Positions 45,817 through 60,900 of a DNA stretch of 64,000 nt are shown here, one piece after another. Within the stretch, counting starts at the first letter, position 1. Each line of letters opens with the position of its first letter. The notes beneath the pieces were generated by a model. The model worked only from the letters and a program-made list of their open reading frames with translations, was not told where the DNA came from and did not search any database. Both the position numbers and the translations under genes were made by a program. The stretch lies in assembly GCA_030159075.1 (NCBI GenBank), contig BROG01000030.1, positions 469,001 through 533,000 of the forward strand, given 5' to 3'. This DNA comes from Atrina japonica (Eukaryota; Mollusca; Bivalvia; Pterioida; Pinnidae).

Positions 45817-48800
45817 ATCATGTGATACCAGACATTAACGCTTGACCTTGTCCAGGTGGAAATAAGTAAATCATCCTTAGCACTTGCCCAGGGGACAAGT
45901 TAAAATAATCAGTATTTATATTTTGTTATTTCAAACCTTAACTAAATTTATTTGTATCCATTTAATGTATAATTTAAAAGTGAAGCTTAAATTATTCGGT
46001 TAAACATTATCTTCCTATGCATAAACATAGATAGACGTTGACTTTAATAAAATCATAATAAAGAGCTTTTGTGGCTGCAGTGACCCTGATTTGATGATAT
46101 ATTTTACCTGAAACATGGGTTTGACAACTTAATGGTTTACAACTGATAAACCAAATAATACTGAAAACTGCGTTCAAAGAAATAAAGGAAGACAAGTTGA
46201 AATTGAGAGCAGTTTTAAAACATTCTACAATCAATCAATCTCCCAAGATCACACATCCAATGATAAGGGTTTGTTTATTATAACGGTGTAGATCTAATTA
46301 TTTTGAAAATTGGCAAGTATTAAACATTATTATAGTGTGTGAATACACATATTTGTTTTGTTTTCTTTCTTTTTTTCGATTGGTTACATCTCTATCGTTG
46401 TTGTTGCTTTTATTTTTCAGTCATATGATGATTATTCTCTTACCTGGTAGGCCAGATGTTTTTTTTTTTTTTATTTTTTAACTTTTAAGATTATTTTTTT
46501 GTTTGTAAAACTATGAGTTTTTTCTTTGTAAGTTATGGACAAGTGGATTTGTGATTCGGACAAGTTACTTTTGACATTACTGGACAAATGAAAAAATCCT
46601 TAATGTAGAGCCCTGCCAGAGTCTTACTTCACCAAGTGCTTGACAATCAGGCATATAAATTGAATGTGACTGGTCCTTAATTACTTTTAGATAAAACTTA
46701 AAACTGAGGTCACTTAGTTTGTAAAAGAACCCTCATAGGAGCATCTAGCGTGATGTCACACATTACTACTGAGGTGAAGCTATCAATGGTTATACATTTA
46801 CATACCACTACTGCAGTGACAGACCTTGTTACAAATATCACCATTATATCACGAAATCTAAAACATAAGTCTATTTAAATGTAATTCTGTATTTCGAATA
46901 TAAAACTTATTTTAATTTCACAATAAAACTTAAGTGTTTTATGATTCACTTTAGTTGTAATTTTCAATGTCAGAAAACATCAACAACAATTATAATATTC
47001 TACTCCCATTTGCATTGATAGTAATAAGTATTTAGTTTTTTAATTATGGGACTGTGTATAACACCAACCAATCATAAAATACTGAAAGCTGACGCTTGTC
47101 GGCATCTTTTATCTCGTGACTCTTTGTCTCAACTGGACAAAGGTGTAAAAATCACTGCAGCGTGAATACTAAGTTGTCTTTATCATTGACCTACATGTAA
47201 AAGACCGTTGTTCATTTCCTAATAAAGTATTAAAAAGATGATTTAGTTCAAATAAAATAAAAAATACCCAGGTGATCTTCCATTGTTTAACATGTTATCT
47301 CCCATAGAGCTACGTCTGATCACACATAATTGCTAAAATAAAGTAGACTAAAGTAAATCATACTGACTTTATGTAAAGGAAAAAGTTCAAAATTAAGAGT
47401 TGACTTTCTTTTTATGGGCATTTAGATCTATTGTTGATAATTTGTTAAATCAGCGATATTTAGTCTAACAAGCATTTTTGTTGTTGATTTTATCTATTTT
47501 TATTTTTCGCGTGGTTGATAAATTGTTGAGTTTTGTTACAGGTATTGATAATGACACAGGTGAATTATAATAATAATCTTAACTCAAAATAACATGTAAT
47601 TTACAAAATGTTTAAATTGAAAATTATAGAATTAAAACTTGATAATTTCCTTAATTTCTATATTTGAGCGCAAGTCCGATTGATTTTGAAAATACTTTCT
47701 AATCAGGTAAACCATTAGTGATATATGATTTTTTCTTCAAATAAACATTGCTGAAATTAGGCTTAATCAACTGTAATAGTAAATGTTATCAGTATCTACC
47801 AGAGTTTTGGGAATTTTAATTTTTTAGCATTCAACTCGTAAGGAATAATTATACAAAGTATGTAGTCTGTAGAGTGAAGGTTATATGCTATGATGCTCAC
47901 ACATCTAGTCTTGTTTATTGTAATAGCCCTTTTCAAATCTTTGAGGATTACATACAGAGGTATATTTAGTCATATTAATTTTTGTTTTGATAATTTCTTA
48001 TTTATAGGCCTACATGGTAATTCTGCAGGTTAGATAATTTAGTGAAAAAAATGTCTTGAGTAAAAAACCATGTAGATCTACCACAACAGGAACTATTTTT
48101 ACTCTATGCTCTAACTGAATTTGCATTTTTTTTTTAATTATATAATAAAGATATGCTGAAATACAAATCATGAAGGTCAGATAGATAAAATTATGTCGTT
48201 TCTGTTCGATAAACTCGTATATATTATGTCAATATCCTATTTGGTAAGTGTGTTGTCAGAACAAATTTCGCCCCAGAAGTGCCTGTTAATAGTGACGCTT
48301 CGAGAGATACCCTTATACACTGAAGCCCCTATAGCATTGCTAACTGTTACTGTTAGTCGATAGCACGGTCCAGATTTGTGGAACTTCACCTATTGAAGCT
48401 GATCTCTCTATTGGTCAGGGACCAGAAGTCAGCTAGAACCAGTAGCCGGCTATTAAATGATTTTGGCTTTTTAGAACACATTTTTTGGAGATTTTTTTCA
48501 GATAGTTTACCAGGTGATGGACATTTTTGTCTGTGTACATTCTACAGGTGAAATAAACACCATAGCTGGCTACTGGTCTGAGCTGGCTACTGGTCCTCCA
48601 CCAGTATATACAAGTAAAAAAATTCTTGATCGTGAAAAAAGCAATAAAAGTTAAAACAAACAAAAATTGTCTTTTGTGGAGAAAATAATAGACCAGGGCC
48701 TAAATGTTTGACTTGATTTTTATATGTACATGAAGAAGTTAAAGGCATAAAAATCATTAAACAACACTTATCTGACATACATGTACAATGTATCATGTTA

Positions 48801-48933
48801 ACATGTAACTCAAACATGTATAAAAATGCAAACCTTCTGTGTACCTCCACACACAAAAGTTCTACCAATAAGTGCAACTGACAGCAAACTTGATTTTTCT
48901 GTTTAAATTGTGATGTTTCTCGTCATTTTGTAG

Positions 48934-51900
48934 GTCTCTGGAGGACATTGGGACAGTTTTTGAATTAGCAAAATTAGAAGCCAATGACTACAAAACAGAT
49001 GTACAGAGTATATATTTTTCATCAGAATTAGACCATGAGGCTATTAAATTATTGGAGCTAGATACAGGTGTTCTGAAGTCACTAACACAGGGAGACAAGT
49101 ATGTTTTATGTCATTAAAATGATTTGACTTGTCAGTGTTCAAGGATTTTCCTGCATTTTCAACTTTACAAGGGAAAGTTCATCTTGAAAATGACTTTCTC
49201 GCAACCCAACTGAACTTTCCCTGAATTATTTTGTACATGAAGTTTTTCATAATTGCTCTTTAAATTTACATAATCATGTTATATATGTACTGATTTAAGG
49301 TCAAGGAAACAAAATTAATAAAATATTTTTAAAAAATGAAAATATATTTAGGAAATGCATGTCAAATTATAAATAACATGCACTTCTTTAAAAAAATATT
49401 AATCATAAAGCATTGTTTAATATTTTTATGTAAGTGTCATGAGCAACGCAATACAGGTTGTGGTCCCCGACTATGATGTCACGCGTGAATACCTGCTTAC
49501 AAGAATTCAAATGGAAAAACTCAAGGTTTTCGTGTATCTACATCCCCTATAGCTACATTGTACTTCATGATTTGTGTCCATGTTTTCATCTTTCAATTGT
49601 GCATTATACCAACTGGTCATAAAATAATACAAGCTGATACTTGTTTGCATCTTTTATGTTCAAATTTCTCAATTTGTGTAATTTAAACCCCCCCCCCCCC
49701 CATTTTAATTATGAACAAAATTGCACGATTAATTGATGAGCAAACATAATTATAAATACTTGCTATTCAACAACTAAAAACATTAAAATTTCAGTCCTAA
49801 CAGAACATCAAATATATTTTGATTTGTCTAAAGTTGGTCATTGTTCAGTTTAATAACACCAGGGGCCCATTGACAACAACAGAAGTTGGACTGAATAGCC
49901 TAAATGACAATTAGTCGTTTATTTGGGAAATTGAATTCTTTGAGTTGCTCTATCAATTTTAGATATGAGAGAAGTGATGTATCTACTTCAATTTGCATGA
50001 CTTGCATGCTGAAAAACAAAATATGTAGACCTAAAAGTGCTAGTGAACGATTATGTGGCAGAGTTGTAAAAGAGCTGATGTTTTACTTTTTATCCAGGAA
50101 CTTGTTTACATACGAGTGATCTCAAATATCACATGATTTATAGCAATAAACTGGAAATGGATTAATCTTTACATGTATACATTTTTCCAAATACTTTAAA
50201 AAGTTAATTTAACAAAGTTTTATTAATGGAAATTGTAATTTACAGCGAAGGTCAGGTCAAATAAATGCAATCAAACTGGTATGATGTTCTGGCTGACTTT
50301 AGTTGTGCCTCAGTGTTCATATCAATATGAGGGACTTGCTGCCATGTTCAAGTCACCGTGTTGTTTTTCATTTCAAATGGATACATATTCCCCACTGAAT
50401 TATGATATACAATTTTGAAGGAATAAAATACGTGCCAATCATTAATGTAAGATCATTTTCCATTCTCAAATTGTCAAAATCCATCTCTGTTTCTAAGTTG
50501 TCGAAGTTTTCTATCTGACAGTTTACCTTGCTCAAGGCAGAAACGGAGAACAAAGCACAGTATGGACAAAGTCAAAATTAGAATTTTCTTTAAATGATAA
50601 AGTTATTTTCTATGACGTAAAGAACATGTAAATATTTTAGTTCAAAAAGTGATGGGATTTCCCGCTGCCATGAAGCTGAGAAACATCAGGTATTGACCGA
50701 ATTCATACTCAAATACCGATTCATTTCATATTAGAGAACAAATTTATAATTAGAAATAAAAAAAAATTATACTCATTTTATTATTTGTTTACTTGCTCAC
50801 GGGTAATAGGGGTTTGAAAATTGACTTTTGAGTTTGGAATATCAACTTACCACGGATGACGGGAGATTGGAATCCTAGAACACTGCTTGTGCAAATTATT
50901 TAAGCCAGGTTAAGCATCACACACATGTCCTGATAAAAAGAAATAAATGCTTTTATATTATAATTATTCATTAAAGAATTAGAATTGAGACCTATTTAGA
51001 AAAATGTAGTTGCTTAAAATGATTTATAAATGTTTACATTTATTGAATGGTCTATTCAGGTCTAGGTTCTTATTACAGTGGAACCTGCTTTAGCGACCAC
51101 CTGGTCATAAAGACATTTTTGCTGTCCCCAATAGCACCATTTGTGTACAAATCAACCTCTATACATGTATAAAGACCACCTCCCTTTAAAGACCGGTTTT
51201 CTTGTGTCCTTAAGTAGGTCGTTTCACTCTATTTGTTTCAACACCAAGTTAATAAAAATAATAAAAATAAAAAGCGAAGACAAACCAGTGGTATAAATGT
51301 TTGGTCATATGACATAAGAGAGCATTTTGATGTATGCAAACTCATGGAGTCAGGGTTCAACATTAAGGTTTGTCGGGGACAAGTCTATTTTAAGTTCCGT
51401 CAAGTGGATGTTACCTCTCACTTGTCCTTTCAGACAAGTGAAGTAGTTGAATACAAAAATTGATTCAATAAAGATTCTTTTTGTTAATAATATCTTTGAA
51501 TGTTACACTTGATTTTTGGACAAGTAGATTTAAATACTTCTTGTCCTGCAGGACAAGTTGAAATTTTCATTATTGTTGACCCCTGGGAGTCCTGCTGTCT
51601 AGATATTTAATATACAATGGAACCCCACTATTAAGACCACCTAATTCAATGACATAAAGTGTCAGAATAGGGAGGTGATGTATTAAATAAAGGGATGCAC
51701 TTCTACCTTTTTGGGACACAGTTCTGTGTCCTTTCAATTGGGAAATTTATGTCACAAAGGGCTAAATTTGGTATAATAATAGTAACTTTGGTCATTTTAC
51801 GGATGATACAGAGCTTGTAATTCATTTCACTTTTCTATTTAACTGACAACGTGGAGTTCATTTGAAGACATGGAGGTTTTATTTGAACAGTATTTTTAAG

Positions 51901-54900
51901 TTGAATTTTTTTCCTTTTTCTGTGTACCAAAAGTGAGCTACATTGTGAACATAATTAAGAAAATTTTGCTTAAAATTGGTGAAAATATAGTAAATTTTGC
52001 ATTGGGAATGGGGCCTTTTACAGGACTGGCATATTAATGATATTAATCCCTGTACATGTTTGTATATACATCTTAGCCTATATAATGGTTTTCATTTTAT
52101 CTTTGAAGTGTTGTTATACGTGGTGATAAAGATGAGGGAGCTGTTCTGTGCACCCAAAATAAAACTTATGAAATCAAGGAGGCTGAGATATCCAACTCAA
52201 TGTTGATTGTCCCGGATGTTACAATTGGTAAAGATCTGCGTGTAGATGGGGATAGATCAGTTTACCATCGACAGGTGAGTAATGCTGAAGTAATTGTTCT
52301 GCAATGTTTAAATACAAAACTCGCAACAATGGGTGAAATGGATTAAAAAATCGCTTGTTAACTGTCAAACTTTGACTTATTTTTGTCCCCAAAGCAATTT
52401 TCATGGTACTTTGTCATATTAAATTAAATAAACAAAAAATTAAAATTTTGTTGTTGTTGTTGTTTTTGATGATAATCATGCTGTTCATAATCATATGGAA
52501 AAAAGATGATTAGAAAGAATTAACTGTATGTGTATCAGGCCTTGACTTTTGACTATTTTAACTACTTGCCTGTAGCTACTGGAAGTTTGGTTGCCCACAA
52601 TGTAAAAAATATATTTGCTTATGTGTTTTTGTAATCACAGATATGTTTTTGCTGTCTGTTATTTTCTTTGTTTCTCAAACTTATTTACATTGAATATACA
52701 TTGAAGTATGTACATATTAAGTTTTTTTTATGTCATTGAAACGTACCATTAAAATTTTGTGAAGGTGACATCTGTTGTTCACGGATACTTTGAGCTACGA
52801 CCATGTAAACCCAAAGTGAAGAAACTGAAAGATTTGTTGGAGGTGAACAAATACAGTGGCCGGGAATGTGAGATGGATGAAAATCATCAGGGTAAAAAGG
52901 TGAGTATCCTGGTTAATTACAGTTGAGATGGAGTGAAATCAGGTGAGAAAGGTCATTACAGTGAAAGGTAAGTATCCTGGTAGATTAAAATGTGAAATGG
53001 AGAGAAATCTGGTGAACATCATTGTTAATTACCATTGAGATGGAGTGATATCAGGTGAAAAAGGTTATTACAACGAAAGGTAAGTATCCTGGTTGACTAA
53101 AATGTGAAATGGAGAGAAATCAGGTGAAAATCATGGTTAATAACCTTTGAGATGGAGTGATATCAGGTGAATAAGGTTATTACAACGAAAGGTAAGTATC
53201 CTGGTTGACTAAAATGTGAAATGGAGAGAAATCAGGTGAAAATCATGGTTAATAACCTTTGAGATGGAGTGATATCAGGTGAAAAGGTGAGTACAGTGTG
53301 AGATGAAGTGAAAAAGGTAAATATCCTGGTTGATTATAATGTGAAATGGAGTGATATCAGGTGAAAAAGGTGAGTACAGTGTGAGATGAAGTGAAAAAGG
53401 TAAATATCCTGGTTGATTATAATGTGAAATGGAGAGATATCAGGTGAAAAAGGTGAGTACAGTGTGAGATGAAGTGAAAAAGGTAAATATCCTGGTTGAT
53501 TATAATGTGAAATGGAGAGATATCAGGTGAAAAAGGTGAGTACAATGTGAGATGAAGTGAAAAAGGTAAATATCCTGGTTGATTATAATGTGAAATGGAG
53601 AGATATCAGGTGAAAAAGGTGAGATGGTGTGAAATCAGGCAAAAAGGGTCGTAGTGTGAGGGAGTGAAAATGGGTAAAAAGTGTGAGTACAGTGAGATGG
53701 AGTGAAATCAGGCTAAAAGGGTCGTAGTGTGTGGGAGTGAAAATGGGTAAAAAGTGTGAGTACAGTGAGATGGAGTGAAATCAAGTAAAAAAGTGAGAAC
53801 AGCGTGAGATAGAGTGAAATCAGGTAACAAGGGTCAGTAGTGTGAGGGAGTGAAATCAGGTAAAAAGGTGAGTGTAATGGAGTAATTAGTTTCACTATAA
53901 TTTGAGATGGGTTGAGAGTAAAGACAAAAGGATCACAATTATGTATATTATAAATGTGAGAGGGATTAAAATCTAGGTTATTAGATGCATACAAAAATTG
54001 TAAGCAATGCTGTTTTTACTTCAGCTTACAAATTTTCTGCTACTTCAAACATAATTTAAATTTGACTTGTCTAGTAATCATTCAATTGAAACTAAACTTT
54101 CTCTGGAGTATAAGTTTAATTTTTCCTTTCTCAGACTCCATAGGCGCGTTTTAAAATCAGACAGCAAGATATGAATAAATACATATACAATAAAACCTGC
54201 TATAGTGGCCACCTCTATATAAGGATTACCTGTTTATAAAGGCCAGTTTTACCCAAGTCCCTTGACTGCATACTTCAACTAAATTGAACCTGTGTATAAG
54301 GGTTGCCTGCACATATAGGTCAATATTTTCTGGTCCCTTGGGTGGCCCCTATATACAGGTTTCACTGTATTTGTCTTGACTTGATACATGATTGGTCATA
54401 ATAGCTATCTGAATTATTCACAAACACATGGAAATATAATTTTTTTTTATTATCTGTAAAAATCATCAAGAAATAGGGGTAAATTACTAAAAAGAAATAA
54501 TGTGGACACTTATATTGTTCTGTTGACGATGTTTTGCATGTTAGATTTTTTTTGTTTTGTTTTTTTGTTCAATTTGACTTCTTGTTTTTGTTTCAGTTTA
54601 AATGGGAAGATTTATTGGACTCGGTACAAGCCAGTGAAAGTGAAATAAAGTTAGCCTTAGAGAAATTTCAAGCCTGTAATATTGAAGGTATATAAAAAAT
54701 CAAATACATGTATTTACTTCTTAAAAGTACAGAGGAATTTTATTTTGTACTGTTGACATCTAGATGTAGCCAGCCTCAAGCACACCTTGTACATACCGGT
54801 ACTTGCATAAAGTAAAAATATTCTGAGCAGGAACAAACTTTTTTCATGAATGAATTTTACAACGTAAATTTTGTGTACATAGATCAGTTTTATTTGAGAT

Positions 54901-57900
54901 TTATCTTTGTCATGATAAAAACGAACTAAAAGGAATGAATGTTTTGATTTTGAAATGTGATGCAATAATAGACCAAAAATACAGATAAAAGTATGAGTCC
55001 CAGGACTGTTATTTGATTTAGTGACCAGGCAGATAACAGAAAAAATATTGTGAGTGTGATCTAATCCTTTTGAAAATGGATAATTTTACAAGTACCGGTA
55101 TATTTTCTTTTTGACTAAATCAAGTATATTTTGTTTTCCATTTTACTAGATTGAGTTTGTTTTATTTTCTGTTTGACTAGATTGAGTATGTTTTATTTTC
55201 TCTTTGACTAGGTCAAATATGCTTGGTTTTCTATTTAACTTGGTCAAGTATGTTTTGTTTTCTCTTTGACTAGGTCATGTATGTTTTATTTTCTATTTTT
55301 ATAAATCAAGTATGTTTTGTTTTCTCTGTGTACTAGATCAAGTATGTTTTGTTTCTCTTTTTACTAGTTTGTTTTATTTTCTCTTTGACTAGATCAAGTA
55401 TGTTTTGTTTTCTCTTTGACTATATCTATATCTTCATTACATAGGTTACTGGAGAGTGTTGGATTTTGACTTCCTGTCTCAAGTATTAAATCACATCATA
55501 CAATTATGTGAAGAGCAGGACTGGTTGACAACAGGGGTACCCTCAGAAGATTGCTGTCAAACACTTGAAGAACTATTTCCAAGGTGTTTTGTTTGATCTT
55601 CATGTTATATGCTGTATGTTTCAAGTTCCTTTGGGTTAATGTAATTAGCTAGTTGAAAGTTTTATGGAAGACAGGAACATTGGTTTTATTTTTTTGCCAG
55701 TATTCAAATTGGGCCTTCATGGCCGAGTTAGAGCAACATGCTTTTAAACATGAAGTCTCTCACCAATGGTTACTGTAAGTTTGAGCCCGACGGTTGCCTG
55801 GCTGGAACCTAGGCTGATTTTGTGAGACAGTTTACTTGCGAAAGGAAGTATGAATAGGTCATTTGACAATGTCCTAAACTGTTACAACCCCAAAGGATGG
55901 TCTAAAATAATTGAAAAGAACATACCATTTTAATACTGTAGGGATGAAAGGATGAATTACGCTAAACAAAACAAAATTAAGTATACATTGCAATCGGCAG
56001 CAAGAGTTATTTAGGCTAAATGATTAATTATCTTTCTTAGGTAAATTCAACTTACTAGTAATACCTTTCTAGTATTTTCTGACTTTATCCATTTTTCATA
56101 CTTGCTTTAAATGAAAGTTCTCAGAAAAATCTTTTTTTTTCTTTGTTCATCAGTCTCATGATTTTTGGAGGAAATATGCCTTTTCCTCAATGTACAGAAA
56201 AAAATGTTTTGGAACTATCTTGATTGAAGATGCTAAAATGTTTTTTTGTTTTTTTATGTAATTGATTATCAGAAACTAGTTGTTTTTCAAATTTGTTTGC
56301 CATTTTTTCCTCAGCAAGTATTATATCTGTTATTGCCAGTTTCCAATTTAAGCAGGTGTTAAAAAAACTATTGATCTATGGGGTAGAATTATTAGTATCT
56401 TTCAACATTTAATTTCTAAGTTATTGTATAATCAGTTCTGAATTTGGTTAAAAGTGATGAATAATTAAAAGATTCTATATTTTGAAGCAATGTTCTATTA
56501 TTCTCTTCTTTCCTATGGTTTGATTCCTTCATGTAGAGGCGTCATTGAGCATGTGCTGCGACATTATGGTGACAAAATGAAATCTTCCGCACATGATGAA
56601 GACGAAGATGATAGGATGGAAATAGGTACAGATTTTTAGTTTCCAACCAATATAACAGGAAAATATAGTTTTGTAATATATTAAACATATGGAGATTTCT
56701 TCATGTTTGTTAAATGCCTCAAATAGTGTAAAAGCCCATGTAATGTGTGCCTCCTGTTTTTTGGATTGAAAATCTTGGGGGGGGGAAAAGATTATCGTTA
56801 TGCAATGTACACTAAAATTTACTGATATCAATAATCAAGGCTATACCAATAATCAAGGCTTCAAACTGAGATACAAGAAGCTAGCATTTGTATAAAATGA
56901 AATGGTGTTCAAAGTATTATTAACATTGATTATTTAACTTCTTAAATTACTTAAAAGTGAAAGATTTCTGTAAATTAACATCTTTTATGTTGTCTATTGA
57001 CTGCATGATAAATACTCAAGACTCACTTCACTTGTTTACGTGCACTTGACATTATAAAGTCTGTTCTTTAATATGTAGCTGTCCATTATCAATCATGTTT
57101 GTCATATTAATTACGCTTTTTTATCACCTTGCTGATATAATTTATATAGTCAGACTTTGAATTTATAAAGAAAAACATTTCAAGAGCAAAAATTAATTTC
57201 AAATTGAAAATTTGATATCAGTAATGTACAAACTCATTTGTCCGACATTCAGGAAATAGACTTTAATTTGTGCTGCCATCTCCTATAATTGGATTACTTG
57301 CAGTTAGCAGTTCAAATAATCAATCAGTTACTAAGTAGACATGCCCTAAATAAACATTTCATAATGATTGCTGGTATCAGTAACTATAATCTCAATTCAA
57401 AATGCTGACACGGAAATATCAAAACACGTTTTTTTGAAAAGCGGGACCATGGTCCCTGTATATTTATCAAAGAAGACATGATAAACAAAGATTATAATGG
57501 TCGTTTATACCAAATGAATGAAGTGATAAAATAAACATCTGAAATAAGTACAAAGTCAAGAAAGTATTGCAACACGATTATATTGTACGCTTTAACAAAC
57601 ACCACAACTGGGATTAAATTTAGTAACTGGACCCGCTAACACCTGTCTGCCCAAGTCAAAATTAGTTCTGCTTTCAAACTGCAATGCGAGCCAATCTTGA
57701 CAGTCTTAGATGAAATCTAAAATATAATCTGACAGTAATGTGTAATTTTTTTAATTTTTATTTTTTATAAGCAACTCGTACATTTGTTTCACCTGAAAAC
57801 AAAATGGCCGCCAGTGACATAGTCTCATAGACTTGAGGAAAAAAAAGATATTTTCCTACACCTGTTTAATATGCACTAATTATTTTCATTTTATAGTGAA

Positions 57901-60900
57901 AAAAGTTATTTTTCATTAAATTTGGTCAACTAATTGACCAAATTTAATGATTGTTTGATTACAACCAGAAAAATTAAAGTTTGCAAGGGTAAAATATATT
58001 AGTGATATTTTTGTCTTTTGACCTGTTCACCTTTGTAAACTTTATCTTAGTTTTGTTTTGTTTTTCAGATACAACATTTTATAGTTTAAATGAAGATAAA
58101 ATCTGTCGGTTTTTTGCAGAACTTGTTCTTAGAAATTCAGAAAAGGTAATTATTGTGTTGCTTGTCATCAGTTTATAGATGCATTTTGCACCTGTTTAAT
58201 GGTTCTTTCCCCCCCAAAACTAAGTCCTCTCAAACTTTTTGTCTCTTGTTGAAAATGTATGTTTTGTGTTTTGAACTTTTCTAAATTAAGAAGATGGAGA
58301 ACACTTCTGAAAAATCACAGTGTGAAGCAAAATTACATTTAAGAACGGCATTGTCTGTCTTTTTTTTTTAATTTTAGTTCCCTACAGGTGAAACCAGGGG
58401 TTATACATGATTGATGAATAAGTTCGGTCTTCCTGTCCAGAATTATTTTTATAAAGTTTCCTAATTGCTTACCATTCATTCACTCAATAATGTTTTCACA
58501 GGTAGGGGACAAGTACTGATTTATAAATTCCCACAGAATGCTTGGTTTAACTCTGTCACCCTGTTTCCAGTCAACATTTTTTGTTTCTAAATATTCCATA
58601 AATGTGTTAATTCAATGCATATACAGTTTGAGTCCTTTTCCATTTTTACAAAATTGTTTCATTGTATGACTACCAGAGCATTGCATCATGTAGTCAGCCT
58701 TGGTTGAAATTTCACAAGATCTTTAACTGCTGAGAGCTGTCATGTGCTCGATTGGCAACAGGAGAGTCACAGGTTCGAGTCTCAGTGGAAGTGGCTGGCT
58801 TTTCCTGTCCTTCAGATGAGACAGTACAAACCGAGGTCCTGTGTCATAGTAGGTGTTGGCACGTTAAAGAACCCTCACAAATCCTTTACTGCTTATCTAT
58901 AGAAGTGTTTAAGTTTACCTGCAAATGGCTGCTTGTCTTTTCTCATGTACTTTGTTAACAGATTTTCTTTAGAACCACACTGCCCCTCACTGTATAACTG
59001 GAAAAATAAACTATTTCATATTACGTTTGAAGCAGAGATCTCAAAATTACTTAAGTTTGCATGTAATGTATGTAAGGTTCTGTTGAAAATTTTACATTGG
59101 GTAATCTTGAATATTTTATTACCCACTTGCTCCACAATTGGTCTCGGAATTTCTTCATTAAGTAAATTTCTATTTCTATTAGAAATGACAATTTTAGTTT
59201 TAATACAGCTTGTGGAGGTCTTTGTATGAGACCTGATACCAAGGTCACGTGTCATGCCAGGCATGACAAGTAAAAGCGCCCTCACTGCATTGCTGTCCAT
59301 CCATAGCACAGGCCAAAATTTGTGGCACTCCACCTAAAGCTGGTGACATCTCTTGAGTGGAAAATTCTTGGCAGTATGTAAGACAAAAATAAAAATAAAA
59401 TATATAATCTTGATATTTTTTTCACTATTTTTTCAGTTTAATTTTCAAGAGTTTTTAACGGTATGGGAGCAGTCTGTTCCTACAGGAATGAAGACTAGTT
59501 TGTTTCAATTAGAGGTAAGATGTGTTTAAATATGTTTCTATTAGTTTGGAACTTGAAGATAGAGTAATGCTTAATGTTTTGGTATGTGCCTCTGTCCTCC
59601 AAGTAACTTCTAAATCAAACACAAAAGTCTTAATGAAATTGTTGGTACAAGTATTTATATTATATTTGGGCCAACTAAGCATCCATAATTAATTTTAAAA
59701 TTATATTAAAATAATAATGCAAGTATTTCAGATATTTTCATTCAAATATTGATATTGAATGTGAAAATCAAATTTTCATGGGTTGTTATGTAATATCAAT
59801 CGATTATGGGTTTACTTCAACTTTTCATCGTGGGCTATCCTGTTAGCAGTGAAGAGGTCATGGAGGTTGCATTCACACTTTGTGTAAAATATAGTCCAAC
59901 TCAAGAATTCAACTTTTACAGAAGTCAAATATTTTGGTGTAAAAGAAATTAAATCTAGTTTGAATAATCATTAAATTAAATACCACATAATTCTACTTAC
60001 TTTTGCCTTTCGAAATTATACAATATGATTTGCAGTTAGTTTCAACAAAACGTCATCAATCTATTTATAAATATGGAATTCCACTGTATAAGATTCCAGT
60101 GATGTTGAGCCTGCCTTAAGAAACTGCAGTATTACTCTTCCATTCATCATATTGATATTGATAGCTACAAGCATACAGCGATGTAAATAGAAATAATTAC
60201 ATATCACTGATACTAACATGAAGCTAAATCAATTTCTATTGAACTCTCAAGAATATGTACATTTTCTAGTCCATGCAAAATAAAAGCAGAATAGAGGGGA
60301 TTGCATCGAGTAAGAGGTGCTTGTTATGCAAATGGCGCGTGAAATCTATTATGAATAAGTTCCTGTCCATTTTGAAAACTTATCAAATACATAACCTGCC
60401 TTAATGAGATAACACATGCATATTTTCATTATTTATACACCCTATATGGTGTCCATATGCCTTACATAACTAGCAACTGCTCAATTTCAGCAGACTGTCA
60501 CATGTATACTGTGTATTGATATCGCAAAGGGAGGTAACTCGAACATTGAATGTTACAATTTCCAGTTCTCGTTTCCGCAAAAGTTGGGGAAAATCGCCAT
60601 ATCCATTGTCGGATGTTTACACAACAATTATCACAGTATAGTTAATCACAATTAGATTGGGATTTATAAACTTAAACATTTTGTGTAATCTATCTGTTCA
60701 TAATGGATTTCAAACAGAAATGATGTCTTCAACAAAAAACAAAAGTTTTATCCATTGCCGAAAGCATTGATATCTATAAGTGAAATTGGTGATTGATTGT
60801 TTTGCTACATCACGACATTAAGCCTGAATTATGTTGATGAAAAATTATTTCTTTAACAATAAACATAGACCCTTTCTGGATAACTGCGTTCCTACAAATC

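Larger units (their letters stand above)
38553..48933. other. Interval between ALG6 and the first DSCC1 exon seen
   Basis: No recognisable coding exon was found in 10.4 kb. The short first exon and promoter of DSCC1 should lie towards its right end, since the exon at 48934 needs an upstream start, but no ATG exon with the required phase (two bases over) could be chosen. Contents: a 32-bp array (39063-39412), a CA-rich stretch (40705-40945), fragments of older repeats near 43720, 44230, 45105 and 45650 (GTGGGGACA / GGGGGCG types), a 62-bp duplication (45698-45816), T and G homopolymers (45036-45062), and a hAT-like right end near 46530-46616. Confidence 0.6.

Noticed and set aside
48433..48877. 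Minus-strand frames just upstream of DSCC1
   Set aside because: No homology and no compatible splice sites; part of the region is repeat similar to 15770-15816.
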